From positions 124,001 to 188,000 of the forward strand of contig NZ_FNYE01000006.1 of assembly GCF_900108945.1 (NCBI RefSeq): a stretch of DNA of 64,000 nt, in the 5' to 3' direction. This DNA comes from Paraburkholderia diazotrophica (GTDB lineage: Bacteria > Pseudomonadota > Gammaproteobacteria > Burkholderiales > Burkholderiaceae). This document shows positions 54,024-62,851 of the stretch, piece after piece. The position numbers and the translations under genes are program-made. Every line of letters starts with the position of its first letter. Position 1 is the first letter of the stretch. Under the pieces are notes generated by a model, which was not told the DNA's origin, made no database searches, and worked only from the letters and a program-made list of their open reading frames with translations.

Positions 54024-55168
54024 CAGTATCGGGCATCGCCAGCACCGAGGTACTCGCGGACGTGATCGTGGTAGGCGGCGGCATCGTCGGCTCTGCAATC
54101 GCCTACGGCCTTGCCCGCGAAGGGGCACGGGTGACCGTGCTTGACGATGATGACGGAAGCTTTCGCGCCTCACGCGGCAACTTTGGCCTTGTCTGGATTC
54201 AGGGCAAGGGACACGACCTGTCGCCTTATGCGCGTTGGTCGCGCAATTCAGCGATGTGCTGGCCGGAATTGGCCGAGGCGCTGCTAAGCGAAGCGGATGT
54301 CGACGTCGCCCTGAAGCAGCCGGGCGGCTTTCACTTCTGCTTCAGCGACGACGAGCTCGCTGAGCGCGAGAAGCGCCTGTCGACGCTCAGGGACGAACTC
54401 GGCGACTACCCCTATGAGTTGCTGGACGCCGCCGAAGTGCGCCAGCGCATTCCGCAAATAGGGCCTGCTGTGATCGGCGCGAGTTACACACCGATGGACG
54501 GCCATGTCAATCCTCTCAAGCTGCTGCGCGGCCTGCACACCGCGATGAAGAAGCGCGGTGTCCGGCTTGTACCGGGGGAGCGCGCGGACCGCATTGTGCC
54601 GGAGGCGGGCCGCTTCACCGTGCACGGGAAGCGCGGTACGCATCGCGCGGCGCGCGTTGTGCTTGCCGCTGGGCTTGGCAATCGGGCGCTTGCGCCTTCC
54701 GTCGGACTGCATGCGCCCGTCATACCCAATCGCGGGCAGGTGCTGGTAAGCGAGCGGGTCACTCCGTTTCTCAATTACCCGACGCTCAACGTGCGCCAGA
54801 CTGATGAAGGCACCGTACAGTTCGGCGATTCAAAGGAAGAAGTCGGTTTTAACGATTTCACGACAACGCACGTGCTTTCCGCCATCGCCCAGCGCGGCGT
54901 TCGCGCGTTCCCGATGCTGAGCCAGGTGCGGCTCGTGCGCATGTGGGCGGCGCTACGCGTTCTAAGCCCCGACGGCTTCCCGATATACAACGAGTCCGAG
55001 GCGCATCCAGGCGCGTTCGTCGTTACGTGTCATAGCGGCGTGACGCTGGCCGCCGCGCACGCGACGCGGATTCCCCCCTGGATTCTCGGTGCAGCGATGC
55101 CCAAGGAGTTGGCAACCTTCTCCGCCCGCCGCTTTCGGCACGCCGAAGATCTGACCTCTGCAGACTGA
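54020..55168 (+). CDS. FAD subunit of a three-component amine/opine/hydroxyproline dehydrogenase, HcnC-like (382 aa)
   Basis: The N-terminus VIVVGGGIVGSAIAYGLAREGARVTVLDDDD binds FAD, and the C-terminal part (SPDGFPIYNESEAHPGAFVVTCHSG) closes the site. The gene is followed by a ferredoxin-type small subunit and an NAD(P)H-oxidoreductase-like subunit, the order seen for HcnABC, opine oxidases and D-hydroxyproline dehydrogenase. This subunit carries the substrate site. The exact substrate cannot be read from sequence. Confidence 0.85.
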   Translation: MTVSGIASTEVLADVIVVGGGIVGSAIAYGLAREGARVTVLDDDDGSFRASRGNFGLVWIQGKGHDLSPYARWSRNSAMCWPELAEALLSEADVDVALKQPGGFHFCFSDDELAEREKRLSTLRDELGDYPYELLDAAEVRQRIPQIGPAVIGASYTPMDGHVNPLKLLRGLHTAMKKRGVRLVPGERADRIVPEAGRFTVHGKRGTHRAARVVLAAGLGNRALAPSVGLHAPVIPNRGQVLVSERVTPFLNYPTLNVRQTDEGTVQFGDSKEEVGFNDFTTTHVLSAIAQRGVRAFPMLSQVRLVRMWAALRVLSPDGFPIYNESEAHPGAFVVTCHSGVTLAAAHATRIPPWILGAAMPKELATFSARRFRHAEDLTSAD

Positions 55169-55175
55169 GTTCGAC

Positions 55176-55538
55176 ATGAATTCCCAATTGACCCAGACGC
55201 TTTTCAAGCCATTGTCGGAGTCCGAAAACACCAATGTCGCGATCTGGTTCAACGACAAGCGGCTGGCTGTGCCCGGTAATCGCTCGGTCGCAGCCGCGCT
55301 GCTCGCCGCGGGCGTGTCGCGCTTTCGTGCGACACCGGTCCTGGGCGCCCCGCGCGCGCCGTACTGCATGATGGGCGCGTGCTTTGAATGCCTTGTGGAG
55401 ATCGACGGCGTACCGAACCGCCAGAGTTGCATGGTCGAGGTAACGGCTGGCATGCGCATACGATCCCAGGAAGGCGCCCGCGACCTGCCGCCTACGAATG
55501 TGACTAACGCTTTGGTGGAGAACGTCCATGCTCGCTAA
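55176..55538 (+). CDS. [2Fe-2S] small subunit of the dehydrogenase, HcnA-like (120 aa)
   Basis: A Fer2_4-type domain carries four cysteines at 64, 69, 72 and 85 (YCMMGACFEC then NRQSC), spaced CX4CX2CX12C for one [2Fe-2S] cluster. The family moves electrons between the FAD subunits. It follows the HcnC-like gene by 7 bp and overlaps the start of the next gene by 11 nt, so the three proteins are made in a fixed ratio. Confidence 0.88.
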   Translation: MNSQLTQTLFKPLSESENTNVAIWFNDKRLAVPGNRSVAAALLAAGVSRFRATPVLGAPRAPYCMMGACFECLVEIDGVPNRQSCMVEVTAGMRIRSQEGARDLPPTNVTNALVENVHAR

Positions 55539-56934
55539 TTTTCCGTCTGAATCCGCAGACGTCGTCGTGGTTGGCGCTGGTCCGGCGGGTATGAGTGCGG
55601 CAACCCGTGCCGCCCGCGCAGGCCTCAAGACGGTGCTTCTTGACGAGCAGAACGCCACGGGTGGTCAGATCTATCGGGCGATTGGCCGTGCCAGCGCACG
55701 TCGCAAGGAAATTCTCGGCCCGGATTACGTGGCGGGTGCGGCGATCGCCAATGCGTTCGCGGCATCGGGCGCTCGGCACCTGACGAACGCGAGCGTGTGG
55801 CAAGTCACGCGCGAACGTAGCATCAACTATCTGAAAGATGGCAAGGTCGGCAGTTTTGACGCGCAGCGCGTAATTCTTGCCAGCGGCGCGCTCGAGCGTC
55901 CGTTTCCGATTCCAGGCTGGACGCTGCCGGGTGTACTTACGGCTGGTGCAGCACAGATTCTCCTCAAGAGCGCCGGCGAAGTGCCCGCTGCACCCCCGGT
56001 GCTCGCCGGTTGCGGGCCGCTGTTGTATCTGCTCGGCTGGCAATATGTGCGCGCCGGCGTGCCGATCAGAGCGCTCGTCGATACCACCCGCCACGAAGAC
56101 CGCTGGCGCGCAAAGCGCCATATGCTGTCGGCGCTGCGCGCGTGGCCATTCATCAGCAGGGGCCTTCGGCTGGTCCGCACGTTGCGTGACGCGCGCGTGC
56201 CCATGTTCGAAGCCGCCGACGATCTTTGCATTGAAGCGCGCGAGGATGCAAACGGCCTCGCGCGCGCAGGGGCACTGCACTTTAGCGTGAAGGGTAACGC
56301 CCATCGCATCGAAGCAGACGTGATCCTTCTGCATCAGGGAGTAGTGCCGAACACGCAGTTTACACAGGCGCTGCGCGCGTCGCATCGCTGGGACGATGCG
56401 CAACTCTGTTTTACGCCTGAAGTCGACCCTTGGGGCGAACTCGATGTGCCCGGCATTTTCGTTGCGGGCGATGGCGCAGGCATTGTCGGGGCGCAGGCGG
56501 CGGCCCTGCAGGGGACGCTCGCGGGCCTCGCAGTTGCTGGCCAATTGGGTGCGGTCGAGGCTGCGAAGCGCGATTCTGAAGCCGCCGTACATCGACGCGA
56601 GCTTGCCAGCGTTATGCGCATCCGCCCGTTCCTCGACAGCCTCTATCGCCCACGCGACGTCAACCGCATTCCGCACGACGACACGACTGTGTGCCGTTGT
56701 GAGGAGGTTACGGCGGGACAAGTGCGCAAGTTCGTCGAACAAGGCTGTATCGGACCAAATCAGGCGAAGTCGTTCGGGCGTTGCGGCATGGGTCCTTGCC
56801 AAGGACGCATGTGCGGCCTGACGGTGACGGAAGTGATTGCCGATGCGCGCAACGTGTCGCCCGCTGAAGTCGGGTATTACCGCATTCGTCCACCAATCAC
56901 GCCTCTCTCGCTTGGCGAACTCGCCGGTGAGTGA
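55528..56934 (+). CDS. FAD/NAD(P)-binding subunit with C-terminal BFD-like iron-sulfur domain, HcnB-like (468 aa)
   Basis: The N-terminal FAD motif VVVVGAGPAGMSAATRAARAG and the segment GALERPFPIPGWTLPGVLTAG are characteristic. A second nucleotide-binding region follows (VLAGCGPLLYLLGWQY). The C-terminus carries a Cys-rich domain (VCRCEEVTAGQVRKFV, then GRCGMGPCQGRMCG) that should hold another [2Fe-2S] cluster. It completes the HcnABC-like dehydrogenase. No terminator is seen before the convergent GntR gene. Confidence 0.88.
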   Translation: MLANFPSESADVVVVGAGPAGMSAATRAARAGLKTVLLDEQNATGGQIYRAIGRASARRKEILGPDYVAGAAIANAFAASGARHLTNASVWQVTRERSINYLKDGKVGSFDAQRVILASGALERPFPIPGWTLPGVLTAGAAQILLKSAGEVPAAPPVLAGCGPLLYLLGWQYVRAGVPIRALVDTTRHEDRWRAKRHMLSALRAWPFISRGLRLVRTLRDARVPMFEAADDLCIEAREDANGLARAGALHFSVKGNAHRIEADVILLHQGVVPNTQFTQALRASHRWDDAQLCFTPEVDPWGELDVPGIFVAGDGAGIVGAQAAALQGTLAGLAVAGQLGAVEAAKRDSEAAVHRRELASVMRIRPFLDSLYRPRDVNRIPHDDTTVCRCEEVTAGQVRKFVEQGCIGPNQAKSFGRCGMGPCQGRMCGLTVTEVIADARNVSPAEVGYYRIRPPITPLSLGELAGE

Positions 56935-57098
56935 AGCAAGCACCGTTCAGGAAGCCGTGTGCCCCTTCTGCCACAAAGGGCCTGGCTTTGATGCCGTCAT
57001 TAAAGAACCGCGCCAGCGGTTCGAATTAAGGGTCGACTGACGTCGGTTGAAACAGCAACTACGCGGCTTCACAATTCGGGTCCTGCGCAACGGCTGAG

Positions 57099-57800
57099 CT
57101 AGCCGCCACGCTCGAGTAGTTCACCCGCTATCCAGCGCTCGCCCGACGCTTTAAGGTGCATGCGCATCGCGGTTTGCGCCGCAATCGGGTCACCTGTCTG
57201 CAATGCCTTGAGGATTTCCTCGTGTTCCCGTACTGCAGCCGACCAGGTCTCAGTACTTTCGGAGTGGTCGCGAATGGCAGCAGCGATGGGGTCGTGGCGG
57301 CTATCGAACATCTCAGCGACAAAACGGCTAAGGACCGAATTGCCAGCTGTCTCGGCGATCAACATATGAAACTGCCGGTCTGCATCAACTGGCGATTTAC
57401 CCGCCGCCGCCAGACGTTTCATTCGTTCGACAGTGCGGCGCAACTTGTCGAGCGTGACTGCCGATAGCTTGCCCGCAGCGAGCACGATGACCGACCCCTC
57501 GATGGCCACCCTGGCCTGCATTAACTCCGAAGGGCTTTCGCCGAGTGCGGGTACGGTGCTGTCGCCGCCCTCCTCACGAGCGCGGACGTAGACACCCGAT
57601 CCCATACGTATCTCTATCTGGCCACCGATCTCTAACGCAATCAATGCTTCGCGCAGCGAAGGACGCGATACCCCCAGGACGGTCGCGAGTTCGCGTTCGG
57701 GAGGCAGGCGCGTGCCAGGCGTCAGCTCGCGCTCGTGGATGAGAGAAAGGATCTGTGTCGCTACGGATTGGTAAAGCCGCTTTGGCTCGGTTTGCTTCAT
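57099..57800 (-). CDS. GntR family regulator, FadR/FCD subfamily (233 aa)
   Basis: The N-terminal winged helix (LYQSVATQILSLIHERELTPGTRLPPERELATVLGVSRPSLREAL) is followed by an FCD effector domain with metal-binding His/Asp positions (DADRQFHMLIAETAGN and MHLKASGERW). The frame is open to 57845, but ATG 57800 begins the conserved domain. It is divergent from the sugar ABC transporter, and two inverted repeats in the gap are likely binding sites, so it probably represses that operon in the absence of a sugar acid. Confidence 0.88.
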   Translation of the reverse strand: MKQTEPKRLYQSVATQILSLIHERELTPGTRLPPERELATVLGVSRPSLREALIALEIGGQIEIRMGSGVYVRAREEGGDSTVPALGESPSELMQARVAIEGSVIVLAAGKLSAVTLDKLRRTVERMKRLAAAGKSPVDADRQFHMLIAETAGNSVLSRFVAEMFDSRHDPIAAAIRDHSESTETWSAAVREHEEILKALQTGDPIAAQTAMRMHLKASGERWIAGELLERGG

Positions 57801-58037
57801 TGCGCGAAGTTTTTTGGTCGGCGGCCCGCCGAATCGGACCTGCAACCAATCTTAGCATAGCCGCGCTTGCCTTGAATGGCGGGCGTTTCAGGCTATCCAG
57901 GGTTTTCCTGATTGGCTGAACGGAGCCGCTTTAAACAAATTGGCTTGACCAAATTTGGCGCTGTGAGCTTTAATACTTGCCAGATTGGCCTAGCCAGTTG
58001 GCGCGGTCCGGTGCGTCAAACGAAAGAGGCCGCAAGA
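57801..58037. promoter_or_regulatory. divergent control region with GntR-type inverted repeats
   Basis: TTGGCTTGACCAA (57940-57952) has TTGG/CCAA arms and overlaps a candidate -35 (TTGACC, 57945-57950). A -10-like TTTAAT follows 18 nt later (57969-57974). A second repeat, TGGCCTAGCCA (57986-57996), lies just downstream of the -10. The layout fits repression of the sugar transporter operon by the divergent FCD-type regulator. Confidence 0.6.
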
Positions 58038-59597
58038 ATGGAGACGCGAGTGACACGCCACAACATGCTGCGCCAGTCCGGGTCCGCGCCTGAGCAACGG
58101 GTGCTTCCGGAGGTCCTGAAACTCAGAGGTGTCGGGAAGCGCTTTCCAGGTGTCATTGCTCTTGATGGCATCGATCTGGATCTGCGCGCAGGCGAGGTGC
58201 ACGCAATCTGCGGGGAAAACGGTGCAGGCAAGTCCACGCTGATGAAGATCATCAGCGGACAGTACCGTGCGGATGAGGGTGTCATGTCGTATCAGGGCAG
58301 ACCGGTACAGTTTTCTTCAACGTCGGATGCACAGGCGGCGGGCATCGCGATCATTCACCAGGAACTGAACCTGGTGCCTCATCTGTCGGTCGCGGAGAAC
58401 ATCTACCTCGCGCGCGAACCCAGGCGCGGACCGTTCGTCGACTACCGCAGGCTGAATGCCGACGCAAGGAAATGCCTTCAGCGCATAGGGCTGAACGTAT
58501 CGCCGACCACGCTGGTCGGCGCGTTGTCGATCGCGCAGCAGCAGATGGTAGAGATCGCGAAGGCACTGTCACTGGACGCGTGCGTGCTGATCATGGACGA
58601 GCCCACGTCCTCCCTGACGGAGTCGGAAACGGTTCAGCTGTTTCGCATCATCAAGGAACTGCGCGCCGACGGAGTCGCGATTCTTTATATCTCGCATCGA
58701 CTCGACGAGATGGCGCAGATCGTGGATCGCGTCACGGTGTTGCGCGATGGCCGTCACATCGCAACCAGCGACTTTGCATCTACAACGGTCAATGAAATCG
58801 TGGCGCGGATGGTCGGACGTTCGCTTGACGACGCCTATCCGCCGCGCCAGTCGGTTCCCACGGACGAGACCCTGCTACGCGTGCGAGACCTGGAAAGGAC
58901 AGGGACGTTCGGTCCGTTGTCCTTCGACCTGCGCAGGGGCGAAATCCTTGGCTTCGCCGGGCTAATGGGTGCAGGGCGCACGGAAGTGGCTCGCGCCATC
59001 TTCGGCGCGGAGCGGCCGGACGCCGGCTCGATCATGCTCGGCGACACGCCTGTTTCAATCGGCTCGCCACGCGAGGCCATCCGTCACGGGATCGCGTACC
59101 TGTCCGAGGACCGCAAGAAAGACGGCCTGGCACTGTCGATGGCCGTCGCCGCGAACATCACTCTCGCCAACGTCCAGGGCGTTTCGTCGCGCGGTTTTCT
59201 GCGCTTCTCCGAAGAGACCTCGGTCGCCGAGCGTTACGTGCGCGAACTCGGCATCCGTACCCCGGGCGTCAGGCAGATCGCGAGGAACCTGTCTGGAGGC
59301 AATCAGCAGAAGATCGTCATCGGCAAGTGGCTTTACCGCGGCTCGCGCATTTTGTTCTTTGACGAACCGACGCGCGGCATCGACGTCGGCGCGAAATACG
59401 CGATCTATGCGCTGATGGACCGGCTTGCCGCAGACGGCGTTGGTGTCGTGCTCATCAGTTCCGAGTTGCCGGAACTGCTCGGTATGACCGATCGCATCGC
59501 CGTGTTCCACGAAGGGCGCATTACCGCCGTCCTCGACACGAGACAGACCAGTCAGGAGGAGATCCTGCACCATGCATCAGGGAGAAGCCATGCTTGA
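58038..59597 (+). CDS. sugar ABC transporter ATPase with two ATP-binding domains, RbsA/MglA type (519 aa)
   Basis: This is a CUT2-class double ATPase. Domain 1 has Walker A GENGAGKSTLMKI, LSIAQQQMVEIAKAL and Walker B VLIMDEPTSSL. The C-terminal domain has the degenerate GLMGAGRTEVARA, signature NLSGGNQQKIVIGKW and FFDEPTRGIDVG. The frame is open from 57912, but AGAGG precedes ATG 58038 and the conserved start follows. It overlaps the permease start by 8 nt. Confidence 0.9.
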   Translation: METRVTRHNMLRQSGSAPEQRVLPEVLKLRGVGKRFPGVIALDGIDLDLRAGEVHAICGENGAGKSTLMKIISGQYRADEGVMSYQGRPVQFSSTSDAQAAGIAIIHQELNLVPHLSVAENIYLAREPRRGPFVDYRRLNADARKCLQRIGLNVSPTTLVGALSIAQQQMVEIAKALSLDACVLIMDEPTSSLTESETVQLFRIIKELRADGVAILYISHRLDEMAQIVDRVTVLRDGRHIATSDFASTTVNEIVARMVGRSLDDAYPPRQSVPTDETLLRVRDLERTGTFGPLSFDLRRGEILGFAGLMGAGRTEVARAIFGAERPDAGSIMLGDTPVSIGSPREAIRHGIAYLSEDRKKDGLALSMAVAANITLANVQGVSSRGFLRFSEETSVAERYVRELGIRTPGVRQIARNLSGGNQQKIVIGKWLYRGSRILFFDEPTRGIDVGAKYAIYALMDRLAADGVGVVLISSELPELLGMTDRIAVFHEGRITAVLDTRQTSQEEILHHASGRSHA

Positions 59598-60621
59598 AAT
59601 CACATCCGGCCAGACGCAGGCCATCGAGCGGCATGCGCGGCAGCGCCGTCGTGACCTGATTCAGAAGTTCGCCGCACTCGGCAGCCTCGTCGTGTTGATC
59701 GTCGCGTTTTCGCTGGCGAGTGCCGCATTCTTCTCGGTCGGCAACCTGATGACCGTCGCGCTCCAGGTTACGTCCATCGCGTACCTCGGCGTGGCGGCAA
59801 CGTGCGTCATCATTACGGGCGGCATCGACCTGTCCGTTGGATCCGTACTCGCGCTGGCCGGTGTCGCGGCTGCGCTGCTGGTCAAGGCCGGCGTGCCTGT
59901 GCCCGTCGCGATGCTGGGCGGCATGCTGGTCGGCGCCGCGTGCGGCTGGGTCAACGGCATCTGCGTCACGCGGATGAGGCTGCCTCCCTTCATCGCCACC
60001 TTGGGCATGATGCTGGTCGCCCGCGGTCTCGCTCTGCAGATCACAGGCGCAAGGCCGGTTTCGGGACTCGGCGATGCGTTCGGCGAACTGGGCAACGGCG
60101 CGCTCTTCAAGATTTCCCATATCGGGGCTGATGGTTTTCCGGACACCGTGTTTCCTGGCATTCCCTATCCCGTCGTCATCATGATCGTGCTGTTTCTGGC
60201 CGTCTCTGTCCTGCTTTCCCGGACATCGCTTGGCCGACACATTTACGCAGTGGGATCGAACGCAGAAGCTGCGCGGCTTTCCGGCGTCAATGTGCAGGGC
60301 GTCAAGCTTTTCACCTACGTGCTGTCCGGATTGCTTGCAGGCGCCACCGGCTGCGTGCTGATGTCGCGCCTTGTCACTGCCCAGCCGAACGAAGGTGTGA
60401 TGTATGAGCTCGATGCCATAGCCAGCGCCGTGATCGGCGGCACCTCGTTGATGGGCGGCGTTGGCACGATCTCCGGCACGGCCATCGGCGCGTTCGTGAT
60501 AGGCGTGCTGCGCAACGGCCTGAACATGAACGGCGTATCGAGCTTCATCCAGCAGATCATCATCGGTGTTGTCATTCTTGGCACCGTGTGGATCGACCAA
60601 TTCCGTAACCGGAAGATGTAG
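59590..60621 (+). CDS. sugar ABC transporter permease, RbsC type (343 aa)
   Basis: About nine to ten helices and the family segment CVIITGGIDLSVGSVLALAGVAAAL identify a CUT2 permease. SNAEAARLSGVNVQGVKLFTYVLSGLLAGATG is the conserved cytoplasmic region. ATG 59590 has GGGAGA upstream inside the ATPase gene and is preferred to ATG 59572. Confidence 0.9.
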   Translation: MLEITSGQTQAIERHARQRRRDLIQKFAALGSLVVLIVAFSLASAAFFSVGNLMTVALQVTSIAYLGVAATCVIITGGIDLSVGSVLALAGVAAALLVKAGVPVPVAMLGGMLVGAACGWVNGICVTRMRLPPFIATLGMMLVARGLALQITGARPVSGLGDAFGELGNGALFKISHIGADGFPDTVFPGIPYPVVIMIVLFLAVSVLLSRTSLGRHIYAVGSNAEAARLSGVNVQGVKLFTYVLSGLLAGATGCVLMSRLVTAQPNEGVMYELDAIASAVIGGTSLMGGVGTISGTAIGAFVIGVLRNGLNMNGVSSFIQQIIIGVVILGTVWIDQFRNRKM

Positions 60622-60655
60622 TCAGCAATGTCAAATCACAAACGAGGAGCGAGAC

Positions 60656-61603
60656 ATGAAAAAGTTGGCCCTGATGGCTGCGGCCGCAACGATGTGCGCG
60701 GTGTTCAGCGCGTACGCACAGGCCGCGGGCGGCGAAATTGCCGTCATCGTCAAAACGGCGAATTCGAACTACTGGCAAAACGTGCAGAAAGGGGCCACCG
60801 CTGCTATGGCCAACGCGAAGGGGTACACGATGACGTTCCAGGGCCCCGCGGCGGAATCGGCCATTGCCGATGAAGTCAACATGGTCGAGAACGCAGTGAA
60901 CCGGCACGTCGCTGGCATTGTCCTCGCGCCGTCCGATCCCGACGCCCTTGTTCCCGCCATGAAGAAGGCGTGGGAAGCGCATATTCCCGTGGTGCTGATC
61001 GACTCGACGGTATCGGACGCTGGCAAGCAGTACTACCAGTCGTTCCTGTCGACCGACAACGTCAAGGCGGGCGAACTCTGCGCGAAGGCGATGATCGATC
61101 GCGTTGGACAGACAGGCAAGATCGCCGTCATGTCGTACGTGCCGGGAGCAGGATCCGAAGTCGGCCGCGTCGGTGGATTCCGCAAGTACATTGCCGAGCA
61201 TTCGAAGCTGCAAGTAGTCGGTCCTTTCTATTCGCAGTCGCAGATGGCGAACGCACTGAACCAGACGACAGACGTGCTGTCGGCCAACCCCGATCTGAAG
61301 GGCATCTTCGGCGCGAACGAGCCGACGGCCGTCGGGATGGGGCGCGCGCTTCAGCAATCAGGTAAAGGCGGAAAGATCATTGCGATCGGCTTCGACGGCA
61401 ACCAGGACCTGCAGGGATTCGTTCGCGACGGCACGATCCAGGCGATCGCAGTGCAGAGCTCCTACCAGATGGGCTACAAGGGCATCGAGACCGCCGTCAA
61501 CGTGATCGAGCGCAAGCCTGTGTCGAAGCAGGTCGATACGGGCGTGATGCTGGTCGAGAAACAGAACCTCGACTCGTCTGAAGCAAAGAACGTTCTCTAC
61601 TGA
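60656..61603 (+). CDS. sugar ABC transporter periplasmic binding protein, RbsB type (315 aa)
   Basis: A signal peptide (MKKLALMAAAATMCAVFSAY, cleavage near AQAA) precedes a type I periplasmic binding fold: IAVIVKTANSNYWQNVQKGA, VAGIVLAPSDPDALVPAM and IAIGFDGNQDLQGFV. GAGGAG precedes ATG 60656. As in some operons the binding-protein gene follows the membrane and ATPase genes. It is followed by a hairpin, which may raise its mRNA level. The ligand is a sugar or polyol and cannot be specified. Confidence 0.9.
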   Translation: MKKLALMAAAATMCAVFSAYAQAAGGEIAVIVKTANSNYWQNVQKGATAAMANAKGYTMTFQGPAAESAIADEVNMVENAVNRHVAGIVLAPSDPDALVPAMKKAWEAHIPVVLIDSTVSDAGKQYYQSFLSTDNVKAGELCAKAMIDRVGQTGKIAVMSYVPGAGSEVGRVGGFRKYIAEHSKLQVVGPFYSQSQMANALNQTTDVLSANPDLKGIFGANEPTAVGMGRALQQSGKGGKIIAIGFDGNQDLQGFVRDGTIQAIAVQSSYQMGYKGIETAVNVIERKPVSKQVDTGVMLVEKQNLDSSEAKNVLY

Positions 61604-61613
61604 CGGACGGGCA

Positions 61614-61640
61614 CGGACGGGACGTTTCAAAGCCCGTCCG
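61614..61640 (+). promoter_or_regulatory. intercistronic hairpin after the binding-protein gene
   Basis: CGGACGGG (61614-61621) pairs with CCCGTCCG (61633-61640) around an 11-nt loop. It lacks a following T-run, so it may act as an mRNA-stabilising element between the binding-protein and aldo/keto-reductase genes. Confidence 0.5.
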
Positions 61641-61669
61641 CCCGCCCATCATTCATCACAGAACTCTCG

Positions 61670-62686
61670 ATGAAAGCCAACGAAACGCACGAGCTGCCAG
61701 GAAGCGGACTGGCGATGACCACACTTGGCCTCGGCTGTTCACAACTGGGTGGTCTTTACAGGCCGATGCAAACGGCCGACGCCAGTGCGCTGGTGGACTG
61801 GGCGTGGGACGCGGGCATTCGCTATTTCGACACGGCGCCGTTCTACGGCTATACGCTGTCGGAGCGACGCGTCGGTCAATCGCTGCAGATGCGCGAGCGC
61901 GAACGTTACGTGCTGAGCACGAAGGTCGGGCGTCTGATGCGTCCCGACGATACGGTTCGGCCGGGCGATGATGGCTGGGCGCAACCTTTGCCCTTCCGGC
62001 CTCAGTACGACTACACGTTCGACGGCATCATGCGCTCGTACGAGGATAGCCAGCAACGTCTCGGCATGAGAAAGATCGACGTGCTCTATGTTCACGATAT
62101 CGGCATGGCGACGCACGGTGATGCGCATGGACACTATTGGCAGCAACTGACGCGAGGCGGCGGATTCCGGGCGCTTGCCGAGTTGCGCGACTCGCTTGCC
62201 GTCTCCGCGATCGGACTCGGCGTCAACGAGTGGCAGGTCGCCGTCGATTCGATCCAGGAAGCCGACCTCGATCTCGTTCTGCTCGCGGGGCGCTACACAC
62301 TGCTTGAACAGGAAGCGCTCACGCCCTTGCTGGACCGATGCGCCGGCACCGATACGCGGGTTGTCGCCGCTGGCGTATTCAATTCGGGCGTGCTTGCGGG
62401 CAACGGCAAGTTCAACTATGGCGACGCTCCACCCGATGTCTCGCAGAAAGTCGCGCGCCTCGCCGCCGTGTGCGCGCGCTTCGACGTTCCGCTTGCCGCC
62501 GCGGCGCTTCAGTTTCCGTTGGCGCATCCCGCCGTCGTCTCGTGCGTGGTCGGTGCGCGAAGCATCGATCAGTTGAGCAAGAACATCGAATGGCTCGAAA
62601 CGCCCATTCCGGACCAGCTCTGGCACGCGTTGCAGCGCGACGGCTTGCTCGCCGAATCGGCGCCCGTACCGGAGGTCTGCGCATGA
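61670..62686 (+). CDS. aldo/keto reductase, sugar 1-dehydrogenase type (338 aa)
   Basis: The AKR catalytic tetrad is visible: Asp and Tyr in FDTAPFYGY, Lys in LSTKVGRL and His in YVHDIG. The protein resembles the D-threo-aldose (L-fucose) 1-dehydrogenase branch, which oxidises free sugars to lactones with NAD(P). It lies in a sugar transporter operon, which fits that role. Its TGA overlaps an ATG of a 52-codon frame. Confidence 0.85.
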   Translation: MKANETHELPGSGLAMTTLGLGCSQLGGLYRPMQTADASALVDWAWDAGIRYFDTAPFYGYTLSERRVGQSLQMRERERYVLSTKVGRLMRPDDTVRPGDDGWAQPLPFRPQYDYTFDGIMRSYEDSQQRLGMRKIDVLYVHDIGMATHGDAHGHYWQQLTRGGGFRALAELRDSLAVSAIGLGVNEWQVAVDSIQEADLDLVLLAGRYTLLEQEALTPLLDRCAGTDTRVVAAGVFNSGVLAGNGKFNYGDAPPDVSQKVARLAAVCARFDVPLAAAALQFPLAHPAVVSCVVGARSIDQLSKNIEWLETPIPDQLWHALQRDGLLAESAPVPEVCA

Positions 62687-62841
62687 CGTTCGGGATCGAT
62701 GCGCACGACTGGCTCGCGTGGTGCGAAGCGTGCGGCGGCCGTTTCCTTGGCCGCGAGGCACAGCCCCGCATGTTCGGCAGCAGTGCATTCCATTTCTACA
62801 GAATCGATCGGCCATCCGGTCATCGAGTCGCTCAATCTTAA
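62683..62841 (+). CDS. hypothetical 52-aa ORF between the reductase and alcohol dehydrogenase
   Basis: The ATG at 62683 overlaps the reductase stop (ATGA) and has GGAGG 6 nt upstream, so it could be translated. The product (MTFGIDAHDWLAWCEACGG...) includes two Cys residues in CEAC and ends 10 bp before the alcohol dehydrogenase start. The opening resembles the start of an amidohydrolase-type lactonase, but only weakly. It may be a remnant of a lost pathway gene or a genuine small protein. Confidence 0.45.
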   Translation: MTFGIDAHDWLAWCEACGGRFLGREAQPRMFGSSAFHFYRIDRPSGHRVAQS

Positions 62842-62851
62842 GGACGTCACA

